Assembly (NCBI GenBank): GCA_002256205.1
Contig: NKIW01000001.1
Location: forward strand, 124,001 to 188,000
Length of the DNA stretch: 64,000 nucleotides
DNA from: Rhizobiales bacterium PAR1
GTDB lineage: Bacteria; Pseudomonadota; Alphaproteobacteria; Rhizobiales; Beijerinckiaceae
Reading direction: 5' to 3'
Part shown: positions 54,990 through 64,000 of the stretch, piece by piece
Layout: the number at the start of each line of letters is the position of its first letter
Position numbering within the stretch: position 1 is the first letter of the stretch
Notes under the pieces: generated by a model
Told to the model about the DNA's origin: nothing
Seen by the model: only the letters and a program-made list of their open reading frames with translations
The model's database searches: none
Program-made: the position numbers and the translations under genes

Positions 54990-55950
54990 GGGTTTCTTCC
55001 TCGACAAGATGACAGGCCGCCGCGCCGCCATGGGCAGGCTTGAGCGCTGGCGTTGTGGTGGTGCAGGCCGGCACAGCGTCCGGGCAGCGGGGGTGGAAAA
55101 CACACCCCGAGGGCGGGTTCAGCGGATCAGGAAAGCCGCCCTTGAGGCCAATATCCGGCACGCCTGCCCCCGGCTCGGGTGTCAGCACGGAACGCAGCAG
55201 CGCGCGGGTATAGGGGTGCTGCGGCTTGGCGAACAGCCGGGCCGCTGGCGCGACCTCGACCATGCGCCCGAGATACATCACGCCAACGCGGTCCGCGATA
55301 TGCTCGACGACCTGAAGGTTGTGCGAGATAAAGAGATAGGTGAGGCCGAATTCGCCGCGCAACTCCATCAGAAGATTGAGGATTTGCGATTGCACAGAAA
55401 CATCAAGCGCTGAAGTCGGCTCGTCGCATACAATCAGTTCGGGGTTCAGAATGAGCGCCCGTGCGATCGCCACACGCTGACGCTGACCGCCTGAAAGCTG
55501 GCTCGGAACATGGCGCGCAAAGCGGCTCGGCAGCCCGACGCGGTCGAGCATTGCAACCGCTTTATCCAGCCTCTCCGAGGCATGGCCGATGCCATGGATA
55601 GAGAGCGGTTCGGCAACCGTTCCGGCGATGGAACGACGCGGATTGAGCGAGGAATACGGGTCTTGAAAAATCGGCTGCACCAGCCGTGCCAACTCCAGCC
55701 GCGGGATCGTTGTGACATCGCGCCCGTTGAGCGTGATGCGCCCGTCGCTCGGTTTCATGAGGCCGGTGACGATGCGTCCAAGCGTCGATTTACCGCAGCC
55801 GGACTCCCCGACGATGCCGAGGATTTCACCCGGCGCGAGGGCAAGATCGATGCCGTTGACCGCATTGAGAATTGCGGGCTTGCGGAACGCGCCCTGCGCG
55901 ATCTCGAACCGCTTGGTGACGCCTTCGATAGAGAGCAAAGGAGCATTCAT
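54979..55950 (-). CDS. ABC transporter ATP-binding protein (DppF/OppF type)
   Basis: The 323-residue protein has Walker [11 protein letters not shown]-loop FQDPYSSLNPRR, signature LSGGQRQRVAIARALI, Walker B LIVCDEPTSALD and a C-terminal VFHPRC zinc-finger-like element. The ATG at 55950 overlaps the previous ATPase stop as TGATG. It works with the DppD-type ATPase. A long N-terminal extension in the track is rejected. Confidence 0.93.
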   Translation of the reverse strand: MNAPLLSIEGVTKRFEIAQGAFRKPAILNAVNGIDLALAPGEILGIVGESGCGKSTLGRIVTGLMKPSDGRITLNGRDVTTIPRLELARLVQPIFQDPYSSLNPRRSIAGTVAEPLSIHGIGHASERLDKAVAMLDRVGLPSRFARHVPSQLSGGQRQRVAIARALILNPELIVCDEPTSALDVSVQSQILNLLMELRGEFGLTYLFISHNLQVVEHIADRVGVMYLGRMVEVAPAARLFAKPQHPYTRALLRSVLTPEPGAGVPDIGLKGGFPDPLNPPSGCVFHPRCPDAVPACTTTTPALKPAHGGAAACHLVEEETHVA

Positions 55951-56906
55951 CACACGCTCTCCCGCACACAGCGCCAGCGATGCGTGCCGGCGTGCCTCTC
56001 GGGAATGTCGCCCGCGCAATCCGGCCCCGCGAGGGAACACCGGTCACGAAAGGCGCAACCCTGCACCTCGCCAATGAGCGAGGGCACAACGCCGGGAATG
56101 GCACCGAGCGGTTCGCCGGGCTTCGTGCGTCCTGGCACCGGGATGCAGGCCATGAGGCCGCGCGTGTAGGGATGCTTCGGCGCAGCAAAAATCGCCTGCG
56201 CCGTCCCCTCCTCAACAATTTCGCCGGCATACATTACCGCGACCCTGTCAGCGACGCGCGCGACAAGCCCAAGATCATGGGTGATCAGCATCAACCCGAG
56301 GCCGAACTCCTGCCTCAAATTCGCAAGCAAATGGAGGATTTGCGCTTGAATTGTCACGTCGAGCGCAGTCGTCGGCTCATCTGCGATCAGCAGCTTCGGG
56401 CCGCACATCAGCGCCATCGCGATCATCACACGCTGGCGCAAGCCGCCCGAAAGCTGATGCGGGTATTGGGTGAGGCGCTGCGGACCGTTGGCGATGCCGA
56501 CCTTGTCGAGAAGGTAGAGCGCCCGTTCGCGCGCCTCGGCCTCGCTGGCTTTGTTGTGGCGGCGGTAGCCCTCAATCAACTGGTTTCCGATTGAAAAGAT
56601 CGGGTTGAGCGAGGTCATCGGCTCCTGAAAGATCATGGCGATAGCGTCGCCGTTGAGGCTTTCGCTTGCCGCAAGATCAAGCTTGCGCCCCTCATAGGCG
56701 AGCGTATCGAAGCTGCGCCGCGCCGCCTTCGGCAACAGCCCCATGATCGACATCGCGGTCATGGATTTGCCGCAACCAGACTCACCCACGAGGCAGAAGG
56801 TTTCGCCCGCATTCACGGCAAAGGAAATGCCGCGCACCGCGCGCAGCGGCCCGCCGGTGGTGGCAATATCGACCAGGAGGTTCTCAACCGCGAGAAGCGG
56901 AGTCAT
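55950..56906 (-). CDS. ABC transporter ATP-binding protein (DppD/OppD type)
   Basis: The 318-residue protein has Walker [11 protein letters not shown]-loop [10 protein letters not shown], signature [16 protein letters not shown], Walker [13 protein letters not shown] and the C-terminal GCAFRDRC element. The ATG at 56906 begins one base after the DppC-type permease stop. It forms the ATPase heterodimer with the following gene. The extension in the track is rejected. Confidence 0.93.
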   Translation of the reverse strand: MTPLLAVENLLVDIATTGGPLRAVRGISFAVNAGETFCLVGESGCGKSMTAMSIMGLLPKAARRSFDTLAYEGRKLDLAASESLNGDAIAMIFQEPMTSLNPIFSIGNQLIEGYRRHNKASEAEARERALYLLDKVGIANGPQRLTQYPHQLSGGLRQRVMIAMALMCGPKLLIADEPTTALDVTIQAQILHLLANLRQEFGLGLMLITHDLGLVARVADRVAVMYAGEIVEEGTAQAIFAAPKHPYTRGLMACIPVPGRTKPGEPLGAIPGVVPSLIGEVQGCAFRDRCSLAGPDCAGDIPERHAGTHRWRCVRESV

Positions 56907-56907
56907 C

Positions 56908-57792
56908 TCAGCCTCTCCTCTTTGGCACGATGAGATCGCGGAGGCCATCGCCAACGAGATTGATCGCGAAGACGAGCAGCGCCAGCATCGAACCGGGGAT
57001 CGCGATCATCCAGAAGGCAAAAAACATCATGGTCTTGGCCTCGGCAATCATCAGCCCCCAGGAGGGCAACGGTGGCTGAACGCCAAGACCCAGGAAAGAG
57101 AGCGCCGCTTCGAGCAGAATGGCGCTGGCGGCCTCGACGGTCGCGACAACGATGAGCTGCGGGAAGACATTCGGCAGCACCTCCTTGAGGATGATGCGCG
57201 GCACGCTGGCACCAGCTGCTTCGGCGGCGGCAATATAGTCGAGCCCTCTCACCTGCTGCGTCGCGGCGCGCATCACCACCGCGATACGATCCCATTTGAG
57301 AAGGCCAAGGACGAGGATCACCACAACAAGCGAGCCGCCGATCATCGCGACCACCGCGAGCGCCACCAGCACCACGGGAATCGCCAGGCGAGTCGTGATG
57401 AGAAACGTGATTGCGAGGTCCACGCGTCCGCCGAAATACCCGGCGAGCAACCCGAGCGTGGTACCGATCAGCCCTGAAATCAGCATCACCGCAAAACCGA
57501 TCAGCAGCGAGATCCGCGCGCCATAGAGAATGCGGCTGAGATAATCCCGCCCAAGGTTATCGGTGCCGAGAAGATGCGCGGGGTTGGCCTTGGGGCTCCA
57601 GAAGGGCGGGATGAGTCGCCGCCCCAAATCCTGATCATAGGGGTCGAACGGCGACAGGAGTGGTGCAAAAATCGCCATGGCGAAGATGACACCCAGCAAC
57701 ACAAGCCCGATCACCAACCCGCGGTGGCCCAGAATCCGTTGGAAAGTTTTGCCCGCCATGCTGCTCTTGCTTGCCATGTTCTTGCTTGCCAC
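56908..57792 (-). CDS. ABC transporter permease (DppC/OppC type)
   Basis: The 294-residue protein has a first helix (LVIGLVLLGVIFAMAIFAPLL), the GTDNLGRDYLSRILYGARISL motif and the EAA-like loop (DYIAAAEAAGASVPRIILKEVLPN). The GTG at 57792 has GAGGG upstream at normal spacing, and an in-frame ATG follows 15 bases later. These two start codons sit in consecutive 15-bp tandem repeat units, so the true start is uncertain. The longer frame in the track runs into the DppB gene. Confidence 0.9.
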   Translation of the reverse strand: MASKNMASKSSMAGKTFQRILGHRGLVIGLVLLGVIFAMAIFAPLLSPFDPYDQDLGRRLIPPFWSPKANPAHLLGTDNLGRDYLSRILYGARISLLIGFAVMLISGLIGTTLGLLAGYFGGRVDLAITFLITTRLAIPVVLVALAVVAMIGGSLVVVILVLGLLKWDRIAVVMRAATQQVRGLDYIAAAEAAGASVPRIILKEVLPNVFPQLIVVATVEAASAILLEAALSFLGLGVQPPLPSWGLMIAEAKTMMFFAFWMIAIPGSMLALLVFAINLVGDGLRDLIVPKRRG

Positions 57793-57799
57793 GCTCTTG
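57764..57799 (-). repeat. 15-bp tandem repeat at the start of the DppC-type permease
   Basis: On the coding strand, GTGGCAAGCAAGAAC is followed directly by ATGGCAAGCAAGAGC, with part of a further copy upstream. Each unit carries a potential start codon in the same frame. The repeat adds the peptide unit ASK(N/S) to the protein if the first start is used. Confidence 0.7.
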
Positions 57800-57802
57800 C
57801 CC

Positions 57803-58720
57803 TCAGGCGAGGCGGATGCGCGGATCGATCCATGCATTCACAAGATCGGCCAGCAGCGTGAGCCCGACGTAGGCGATCGAGAGCATAAGCAGGATCGCCT
57901 GCGTCACCGGGAAATCCTTATGCGTGATCGACTGATAAGCGAGATAGCCGAGGCCATCGAGCGCGAAAATCGTCTCGATCACCACCGAGCCACCGAGCAG
58001 CAGGCCGAGCTGCACGCCCGCGAGCGCCACCACCGGGACCAGCGCATTCGCCAGCGCATGCTTGAGAACCACGCTCGCCTTCGAGAGCCCTTTGGCACGC
58101 GCGGTTCGGACGTAATCCATCTCCAGCGCATCGACCATGCCAGCGCGGACGATTCGCATGAAAGGCGGCGTGATGTAATAGCCGAGTGTGATGGTTGGCA
58201 GCACGAAATGCAGCCATGTGCCCGAGCCGGAAACCGGAAGCCAGCGGAGCTGCACCGAGAACAGCATCACGAGCACCAACGCGAGGAAGAAGTTTGGCAG
58301 CGCCTGCCCGGTGACGGCGATTCCCAGCGCCAGCCGATCCACCCATCCGCCCTGATAAACCGCCGCCAGCACACCGAGCGGAACGCCGATCAGGAGCGCG
58401 AAGGCGAGTGAGGCCACGGAGAGGATGATCGTGTTGCCGATCTTGTCAGCAATCAGCGGCATCACCGGCGATTTGAAATAGAGCGAGGTGCCGAAATCCC
58501 CCAGCGCCGCATGGCCGAGCCAGTCGAAATACTGCACCATCAACGGCCGATCGAGCCCGTTGAGCTTGCGAATGAGCTCGATATCCTCGGCGCGCGCGCC
58601 TTCGCCCGCGAGCGCGATGGCGACATCGCCTGACATCCGGAGCAGCATGAAGCTCAGGATCGAGACGAAAATCGCCACCGCAAGCGCGGTGCCGAGCCTC
58701 TTGAGGGCGTAACCGAGCAT
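57803..58720 (-). CDS. ABC transporter permease (DppB/OppB type)
   Basis: The 305-residue protein has an N-terminal helix (LGYALKRLGTALAVAIFVSILSFMLL) and about six helices. The EAA-like loop (YVRTARAKGLSKASVVLKHALANALVPV) faces the ATPases. It begins 6 bp after the binding-protein gene. It forms the membrane channel with the DppC-type protein encoded next. Confidence 0.93.
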   Translation of the reverse strand: MLGYALKRLGTALAVAIFVSILSFMLLRMSGDVAIALAGEGARAEDIELIRKLNGLDRPLMVQYFDWLGHAALGDFGTSLYFKSPVMPLIADKIGNTIILSVASLAFALLIGVPLGVLAAVYQGGWVDRLALGIAVTGQALPNFFLALVLVMLFSVQLRWLPVSGSGTWLHFVLPTITLGYYITPPFMRIVRAGMVDALEMDYVRTARAKGLSKASVVLKHALANALVPVVALAGVQLGLLLGGSVVIETIFALDGLGYLAYQSITHKDFPVTQAILLMLSIAYVGLTLLADLVNAWIDPRIRLA

Positions 58721-58726
58721 CCTCCG

Positions 58727-60250
58727 TTACTTCCAGCTCATCTCCCAGAAGCGCGGGATTTCATCGGGGTATGTATTGAACTGCAACGCGCCGTTCGCAA
58801 CGTAATGCGTCGTGAGCGAATAAAGCGGCACACCGAGCACGCGCTCCTGAATCATCCCCAACGCCTTGGCATAAGCCTCCTTGCGCGCGGCCGGATCGAC
58901 CGAGGAATCGCCCTTCTCCAGCAGGTCGCGCACTTCGGGATCGCGCGCCATATCATCCGAGAGGAACTTGAAATAAACCGGCGTACCGGCTGACACATCG
59001 TTCACCGAGAACGATCCCCAGGTCTGATGCGCAATCGCCGCCTTGTTGAGCCGGAGGTGCTCGCGCATCGCGGCATATTGCAGGAACTGGAGCTTGGCGT
59101 TGATGTGGATCGAGCGCAGCGCGCCAATCATCGCCTCGGTCTGGTCGCGCTCGCGGTAAGCGACGATTTCAAGCTCAAGCTTCTTGTCCGGTCCGTAGCC
59201 GGCTTCCTTCATGAGTTCGCGCGCCTTGGTCAGGTCGTAGGCGTAGCGCGGCGCGAGTTTATCGTCACAGCCGAACTGCGTCGGAAAGCAGATCGCGTTG
59301 ATGATGCGCGCCTTTTCGCCCACGAGCTGCTTCACCATCGCTTCGCGCGGGATCGCATGGGCAATTGCCTTGCGAACCCGGATATCCTTGATCGCCGGCG
59401 TCGGAGATTGCTCCGTCAGGTTGAAGTTGAGGAAAACGATACGCATCGTCTCACCCTCAACGACCTGCAAATGCGGCACGGCCTTCATGCCGAGCGCCTG
59501 ATCCACCGCGACGCCCATGATGAAATCGAGGTTTTCGGACATCACCTCGGCGGTCTGCGTCTGCCGATCAGGAATGAAGCGGATCTCGAGGTTCTTGATT
59601 TTCGGCACGCGCTTGTTGAGGCTCGCCGGGTAATCCGGGTTCGCCGTCAGCTTGATCGACTTGCCGATGGTATGCTCGACCACCTTGTACGGCCCGGAGC
59701 CCACGGGTTTGGCGTTCATGCCAAGCGGCCCGGCCTCGGCGTAATATTTGCCCGAATGGATCACGACAGGCCCGGCGAGGTATTCAATCGCCGCCGGGAA
59801 GGCACGCTTCAGCTTGATGCGAACCTGATATTTGCCGAGCTTTTCGGCGCTTTCGATCCAGTTGACGTTGGTTTGCGTGGTGACCTTGTTTTCAGCCTTA
59901 CCAACGAAATTCAGCGTGTAGACCACATCGTCGGCATCAAAATCCTGCCCATTATGGAACTTTACGCCCTCGCGCAGATCAAGATCGAGCGTTTTATCGT
60001 CGACCCACTTCCAGGATTTGGCAAGCTGCCCCTTGTATTCATTGGTCACAGGATCGCGGAAAATCAACGTATCCCAGACGAGTTGACCAAGGATCACACC
60101 AATACGGACGTTGTTGAAATAGGGGTCGACATTCTCCGGCACCTGCTCATAGGCGAAGCGGATCGTGTCATCCTTCTTGCCGGCAAAGGCGGTGCCGGAA
60201 AGCGCCACCATCAGCGCGCCGACCATCAGGCCGGTTTTGAGTTTCAGCAT
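58727..60250 (-). CDS. ABC transporter substrate-binding protein (Opp/Dpp family 5)
   Basis: The 507-residue protein from the ATG at 60250 has a signal peptide (LKTGLMVGALMVALSGTAFAG), followed by the family 5 fold (LRFAYEQVPENVD-like region, LVWDTLIFRDPVTNEYKGQLAKSW). GGGAG lies six bases before this ATG, so it is preferred over the ATG at 60256 and the upstream one at 60271. It heads the operon with two permeases, two ATPases and an M20 peptidase. The solute is likely a peptide or an N-acyl amino acid, by association with M20. Confidence 0.9.
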   Translation of the reverse strand: MLKLKTGLMVGALMVALSGTAFAGKKDDTIRFAYEQVPENVDPYFNNVRIGVILGQLVWDTLIFRDPVTNEYKGQLAKSWKWVDDKTLDLDLREGVKFHNGQDFDADDVVYTLNFVGKAENKVTTQTNVNWIESAEKLGKYQVRIKLKRAFPAAIEYLAGPVVIHSGKYYAEAGPLGMNAKPVGSGPYKVVEHTIGKSIKLTANPDYPASLNKRVPKIKNLEIRFIPDRQTQTAEVMSENLDFIMGVAVDQALGMKAVPHLQVVEGETMRIVFLNFNLTEQSPTPAIKDIRVRKAIAHAIPREAMVKQLVGEKARIINAICFPTQFGCDDKLAPRYAYDLTKARELMKEAGYGPDKKLELEIVAYRERDQTEAMIGALRSIHINAKLQFLQYAAMREHLRLNKAAIAHQTWGSFSVNDVSAGTPVYFKFLSDDMARDPEVRDLLEKGDSSVDPAARKEAYAKALGMIQERVLGVPLYSLTTHYVANGALQFNTYPDEIPRFWEMSWK

Positions 60251-60396
60251 CGACATCTCCCATTTCCGCATAACGGTGCCTTCCGTTTCAGGTGCATAGA
60301 CTGCATGAGCGCATGGCGCCTCACAACAGGAATGTTTATGACAAGGCCCATACAGGCCGAGCGTTTTTGGCCCCCTTCGCTTGTCAGGTTACCCCG

Positions 60397-61227
<831 letters not shown>

Positions 61228-61229
61228 CC

Positions 61230-62510
61230 CTATCGCCCGGGAAATTTGCGCGTGATGCGCCCCATTTCGGTGGCACCAGCACGGATTTTCAGCGTCACTT
61301 TGCCGGTTCGGCCATTGCGCCGCCCGAGCACTTCGGCATTCTCGTAAAGCCAGGCGAGACCTGCGCCATCGCCCGCATCGAGGGTGATTTCGAGCGTCTC
61401 GCGCCCTTCGGCGAGCCGCCTCTCGATCTCGGCGAGAAGGTCCGCCACACCCTTGCCAGTGAGCGCCGAGACGAGCACCGGAGCGCCCTCACCGCGCCGT
61501 GTCGCGACTTCCTTGAGCCGACGCGCCTCTTCCGGCGACAGCAAATCGGCCTTGTTCCAGACCTCGACAATCCGCTTTTCCGCCGCCCCGGAGATGCCGA
61601 GATCCGCAAGAACGGACTTCACATCGAGTTCCTGCGCCTCGGTATCCGGATTGGCGATATCGCGGACATGGAGAATGATCTCGGCGGAAATCACGTCTTC
61701 CAGCGTTGCGCGGAACGCCGCGACCAGCTGCGTCGGCAGGTCCGAGATGAACCCGACCGTATCGGACAGCACAACCTTGAGGCCATGCAGCAGCGAGACC
61801 GCGCGCGTCGTGGGATCGAGGGTCGCGAAGAGCATATCCTTCGCCAGCACTTCCGCTTCGGTCATGCGGTTGAAAAGGCTCGATTTTCCGGCGTTGGTAT
61901 ACCCCACCAGCGCAACGGTCGGATACGGTACCTTGTCACGGCTGGCGCGATGCAGTCCGCGCGTGCGCTTGACGTCCTCGAGGTCTTTCTCGATCCGCGT
62001 CATGCGCTCCTGAATGAGCCGACGGTCGGTCTCGATCTGGGTTTCACCCGGGCCACCGAGAAAGCCGAAGCCGCCACGCTGGCGTTCGAGATGGGTCCAG
62101 GAGCGGACAAGACGCGATTTTTGATAGGCGAGATGCGCAAGCTCGACCTGCAACCGGCCCTCACGGGTCGAGGCGCGGCGGCCGAAAATCTCGAGGATCA
62201 GTCCGGTCCGGTCAATCACCTTGGCCTTGAACGCCTGCTCAAGGTTGCGCTGCTGCACGGGGCTGAGCGCGCAATCCATCATGACGAGCGAAATCTCTTC
62301 TGCCTCGACGAAAGCGGTGATCTCCTCGACCTTGCCCTGCCCGAGAAAGGTCGCCGGGCGCGGTAGACGAATCGGCGCGATCTGGCTCGCAACGATGGTG
62401 AGATCGATCGCCATCGTCAGGCCGATCGCTTCATCAAGCCGCGCCTCCTGCGTGCGCAGGCTCAGCGCGCCTGCTGCCGTGGCCGCACGTTCGGAAAGAT
62501 AAGGCCCCAC
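61230..62510 (-). CDS. hflX: GTPase HflX (start uncertain; frame is open to 62642)
   Basis: HflX is a ribosome-associated GTPase that rescues stalled or heat-damaged ribosomes. The 426-residue ORF shows the glycine-rich FLGGPGETQIETDRR motif, P-loop GYTNAGKSS, G3 DTVGFI and G4 NKAD. The GTG at 62510 is the most upstream standard start. The same frame stays open upstream and reads TIALQTRTLVVGPYLSER across it, like the conserved start of other HflX proteins. Initiation may therefore be at a CTG (62642-62640) overlapping the hfq stop as CTGA, giving 470 residues. It is downstream of hfq and convergent with mazG. Confidence 0.93.
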   Translation of the reverse strand: MGPYLSERAATAAGALSLRTQEARLDEAIGLTMAIDLTIVASQIAPIRLPRPATFLGQGKVEEITAFVEAEEISLVMMDCALSPVQQRNLEQAFKAKVIDRTGLILEIFGRRASTREGRLQVELAHLAYQKSRLVRSWTHLERQRGGFGFLGGPGETQIETDRRLIQERMTRIEKDLEDVKRTRGLHRASRDKVPYPTVALVGYTNAGKSSLFNRMTEAEVLAKDMLFATLDPTTRAVSLLHGLKVVLSDTVGFISDLPTQLVAAFRATLEDVISAEIILHVRDIANPDTEAQELDVKSVLADLGISGAAEKRIVEVWNKADLLSPEEARRLKEVATRRGEGAPVLVSALTGKGVADLLAEIERRLAEGRETLEITLDAGDGAGLAWLYENAEVLGRRNGRTGKVTLKIRAGATEMGRITRKFPGR

Positions 62511-62638
62511 GACAAGCGTGCGCGTCTGGAGCGCAATCGTCTTCTCGGGTTCGAAGGCGCCCTGCTTGACGGCTCTGGTGCCGCTACGGTTCTGAAGGTC
62601 GGTCGTGGCCGTATTCCGTCTCTCGGAGGCAAAACGCC

Positions 62639-62881
62639 TCAGTCTTCGTCGTTCGGACCCGGAAGATGGATCGGCGAGGCCGGCATGATGGTCGAAATCG
62701 CGTGCTTGTAGACCAGCTGCGATACCCCATCGCGCTTCAGCAACACGCAGAAATTATCGAACCAAGTCACCGCGCCCTGCAATTTGACGCCATTGACCAG
62801 AAAGATCGTGACTGAAATCTTGTTCTTACGAACGTGATTAAGAAAATTATCCTGTAAACTCAGCGTCCGTTCCGTCGCCAT
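62639..62881 (-). CDS. hfq: RNA chaperone Hfq
   Basis: Hfq is a hexameric Sm-like protein that pairs small RNAs with target mRNAs. The 80-residue product from the ATG at 62881 has Sm1 ([22 protein letters not shown]) and Sm2 ([12 protein letters not shown]). The C-terminal tail is short, typical of Alphaproteobacteria. The ORF track starts at a GTG three codons earlier, which is less typical. The region before the start is very A-rich and carries a hairpin. Its stop overlaps the possible CTG start of hflX. Confidence 0.97.
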   Translation of the reverse strand: MATERTLSLQDNFLNHVRKNKISVTIFLVNGVKLQGAVTWFDNFCVLLKRDGVSQLVYKHAISTIMPASPIHLPGPNDED

Positions 62882-62918
62882 TTTTTTCACCCGTTTTTTT
62901 AGCGCGGCGTCTTTCCCG

Positions 62919-62937
62919 TCTGGAATACGATTCCAGA
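62919..62937 (-). promoter_or_regulatory. hairpin in the hfq leader
   Basis: TCTGGAAT and ATTCCAGA form perfect 8-bp arms with a 3-base centre, 37 bp upstream of the hfq ATG. No U-tract follows on the hfq strand. Together with the A-rich stretch near the start codon, it could be part of a leader recognised by Hfq or a regulator, or an operator. The 234 bp between ntrX and hfq otherwise hold no gene. Confidence 0.45.
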
Positions 62938-63115
62938 TTGGGATCCCTCACCCTCAATTTGGATCGGAACCCGCGAGAAGCACAAGTAGGAAAGTCACGT
63001 CAGGCCAAATTTGCTGCACTGCAACCAGTTGACGCTATCCTGCATGTTTCGCGCGCCTTGCCAAGGGATTTAAGAGCACACTGTTAGACTTAAGAACATG
63101 GGGCCGCACCGCAGA

Positions 63116-64000
63116 TCATATCCCCAGCGACTTCAACTTCCGGTGTAGTGCGGAGCGCTCCATGCCGACGAATTCCGCCGTGCGCGAAACATTTCCGCCG
63201 AAACGGTTGATCTGGGCGATGAGATATTCGCGTTCGAACACCTCGCGCGCCTCCCGCAGGGCCATGGAAAGCAGACGTTCGCCCCCGGCTCCGCTGGGTG
63301 TCGCGGGCGCAGAGGAGCCGACATCCTGCGGCAGCATTTCCGCAGTGACCTCTTGATTGGCATCGCCGCCAGCCAGGATCATTAGCCGCTCGACGTTGTT
63401 CCGCAATTGGCGGATGTTGCCCGGCCAGTCATGTGTTTGCAGGATCGCCATGGCATCCATCGCGATCTTGCGTTTGGGCAAGCCGGAGGAAATCGCGATC
63501 TGCTGCATGAAATGATCGATGAGCGCAGGAATATCTTCCCGGCGCTCCGCAAGCGAAGGCACGCGGATCGGCACGACGCCGAGGCGGTGATAGAGATCTT
63601 CACGGAAGCGCCCGGCAGCGATTTCCTCGCCAAGGTCGCGGCTGGTCGAGGAGATAATCCGGACATCGACATGCACACGCGCCGAACCATCGACCCGCTG
63701 GAAGTTCTGATCGACCAGCACGCGCAGGATCTTGTTCTGCGTTTCGCGCGGCATATCCGCGATTTCGTCAATAAAGAGCGAGCCGCCATGGGCCTCTTCC
63801 AGCGCGCCGATGCGCCGCGGGCGCCCCTTGGCGGCTTCAACGCCGAACAGCGCCTCTTCCATGCGTTCCGGCGTGATCGCAGCGGCGTTGATGACCACGA
63901 ACGGCCCGCCAGCACGCGACGAGGATTGGTGCAGCGACCGCGCGGTCAATTCCTTGCCTGAACCGGGCGGTCCGGAAATCATCACGCGGGCATTCGTCGG
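63116..64000 (-). CDS. ntrX: two-component response regulator NtrX, C-terminal part (runs off right edge)
   Basis: NtrX is the regulator partner of the membrane kinase NtrY. The visible 294 codons include the AAA+ domain with Walker A GPPGSGKE, Walker B GGSLFIDEIADMP and RFREDLYHRL. The C-terminal Fis-type helix-turn-helix has ALHRKLKSLGI at the very end. The receiver domain lies beyond the window. In place of the GAFTGA loop used for sigma-54 contact the sequence reads VEAAKGRPRRIGALE, as is usual for NtrX. The order ntrX-hfq-hflX supports the call. Confidence 0.9.
   Translation of the reverse strand, partial: PTNARVMISGPPGSGKELTARSLHQSSSRAGGPFVVINAAAITPERMEEALFGVEAAKGRPRRIGALEEAHGGSLFIDEIADMPRETQNKILRVLVDQNFQRVDGSARVHVDVRIISSTSRDLGEEIAAGRFREDLYHRLGVVPIRVPSLAERREDIPALIDHFMQQIAISSGLPKRKIAMDAMAILQTHDWPGNIRQLRNNVERLMILAGGDANQEVTAEMLPQDVGSSAPATPSGAGGERLLSMALREAREVFEREYLIAQINRFGGNVSRTAEFVGMERSALHRKLKSLGI

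Noticed and set aside
53685-55043. 452-codon plus-strand ORF opposite the M20 peptidase
   Set aside because: Antisense shadow with no recognisable motif.
60272-60396. Possible right attachment site (copy of the tRNA-Ser 3' end) at the island edge
   Set aside because: No match to the tRNA T-arm/acceptor end was found by eye, and no integrase gene is present.

Overview
The window looks like the chromosome of a GC-rich alphaproteobacterium, most likely of the order Hyphomicrobiales (Rhizobiales). This rests on gene content and order: trpE-trpG-trpD-trpC-moaC-moeA, secG-pyrG-kdsA-eno, dacA-tmk-holB-metG-tatD-MBL hydrolase and ntrX-hfq-hflX-mazG. Most ORF-track lines are antisense or out-of-frame shadows of these genes. 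No phage genes, integrase, transposase, rRNA or CRISPR array is visible. Genes are densely packed and many start codons overlap the preceding stop (ATGA, GTGA, TGATG).

Region 1 (1-20 kb) is mainly housekeeping. On the minus strand, ppiD, trpEGDC, moaC and moeA form one run. On the plus strand lie tpiA, a lipoprotein gene, secG, pyrG, a DUF350/DUF1190/ATP-grasp/VOC cluster, kdsA, a TerB-like gene, eno and an EamA exporter. A TlpA-like thioredoxin and queF sit between on the minus strand. The DUF350 cluster (10.7-14.7 kb) is the best candidate for a poorly described system. It has a membrane protein, a glutathionylspermidine-synthase-like ATP-grasp enzyme and three paralogous cysteine-rich exported or membrane-anchored proteins.

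Region 2 (20-27.9 kb) is a minus-strand core block: dacA-like, tmk, holB, metG, tatD and an MBL hydrolase, plus rlpA, ending at a tRNA-Ser(UGA).

Region 3 (27.9-60.3 kb) is about 32 kb of accessory catabolic and transport genes between the tRNA and mazG. It opens with remnants of a divergent LysR/isochorismatase pair. Several modules follow: (a) a divergent GntR-EthD-like-SDR / FAH hydrolase-TRAP transporter-SDR cluster; (b) a GntR and flavin-reductase pair facing an Opp-type ABC operon that encloses two amidohydrolases; (c) an orphan ModA-like binding protein; (d) a NitT/TauT-type ABC importer co-directional with an IlvD/Edd-type dehydratase and an RraA-like protein, divergent from a GntR regulator and an iron-dependent alcohol dehydrogenase; (e) a second Opp/Dpp-type importer with an M20 peptidase. 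Three FCD-type GntR regulators have palindromes in their control regions.

Region 4 (60.4-64 kb) returns to core genes: mazG, then hflX, hfq and the truncated 3' part of ntrX on the minus strand.

Points of particular interest are a duplicated trpC start that makes a 31-codon upstream ORF, a penicillin-binding protein lacking two of three active-site motifs, an amidohydrolase lacking its HxH metal motif, and an hflX frame that extends upstream without a standard start codon.
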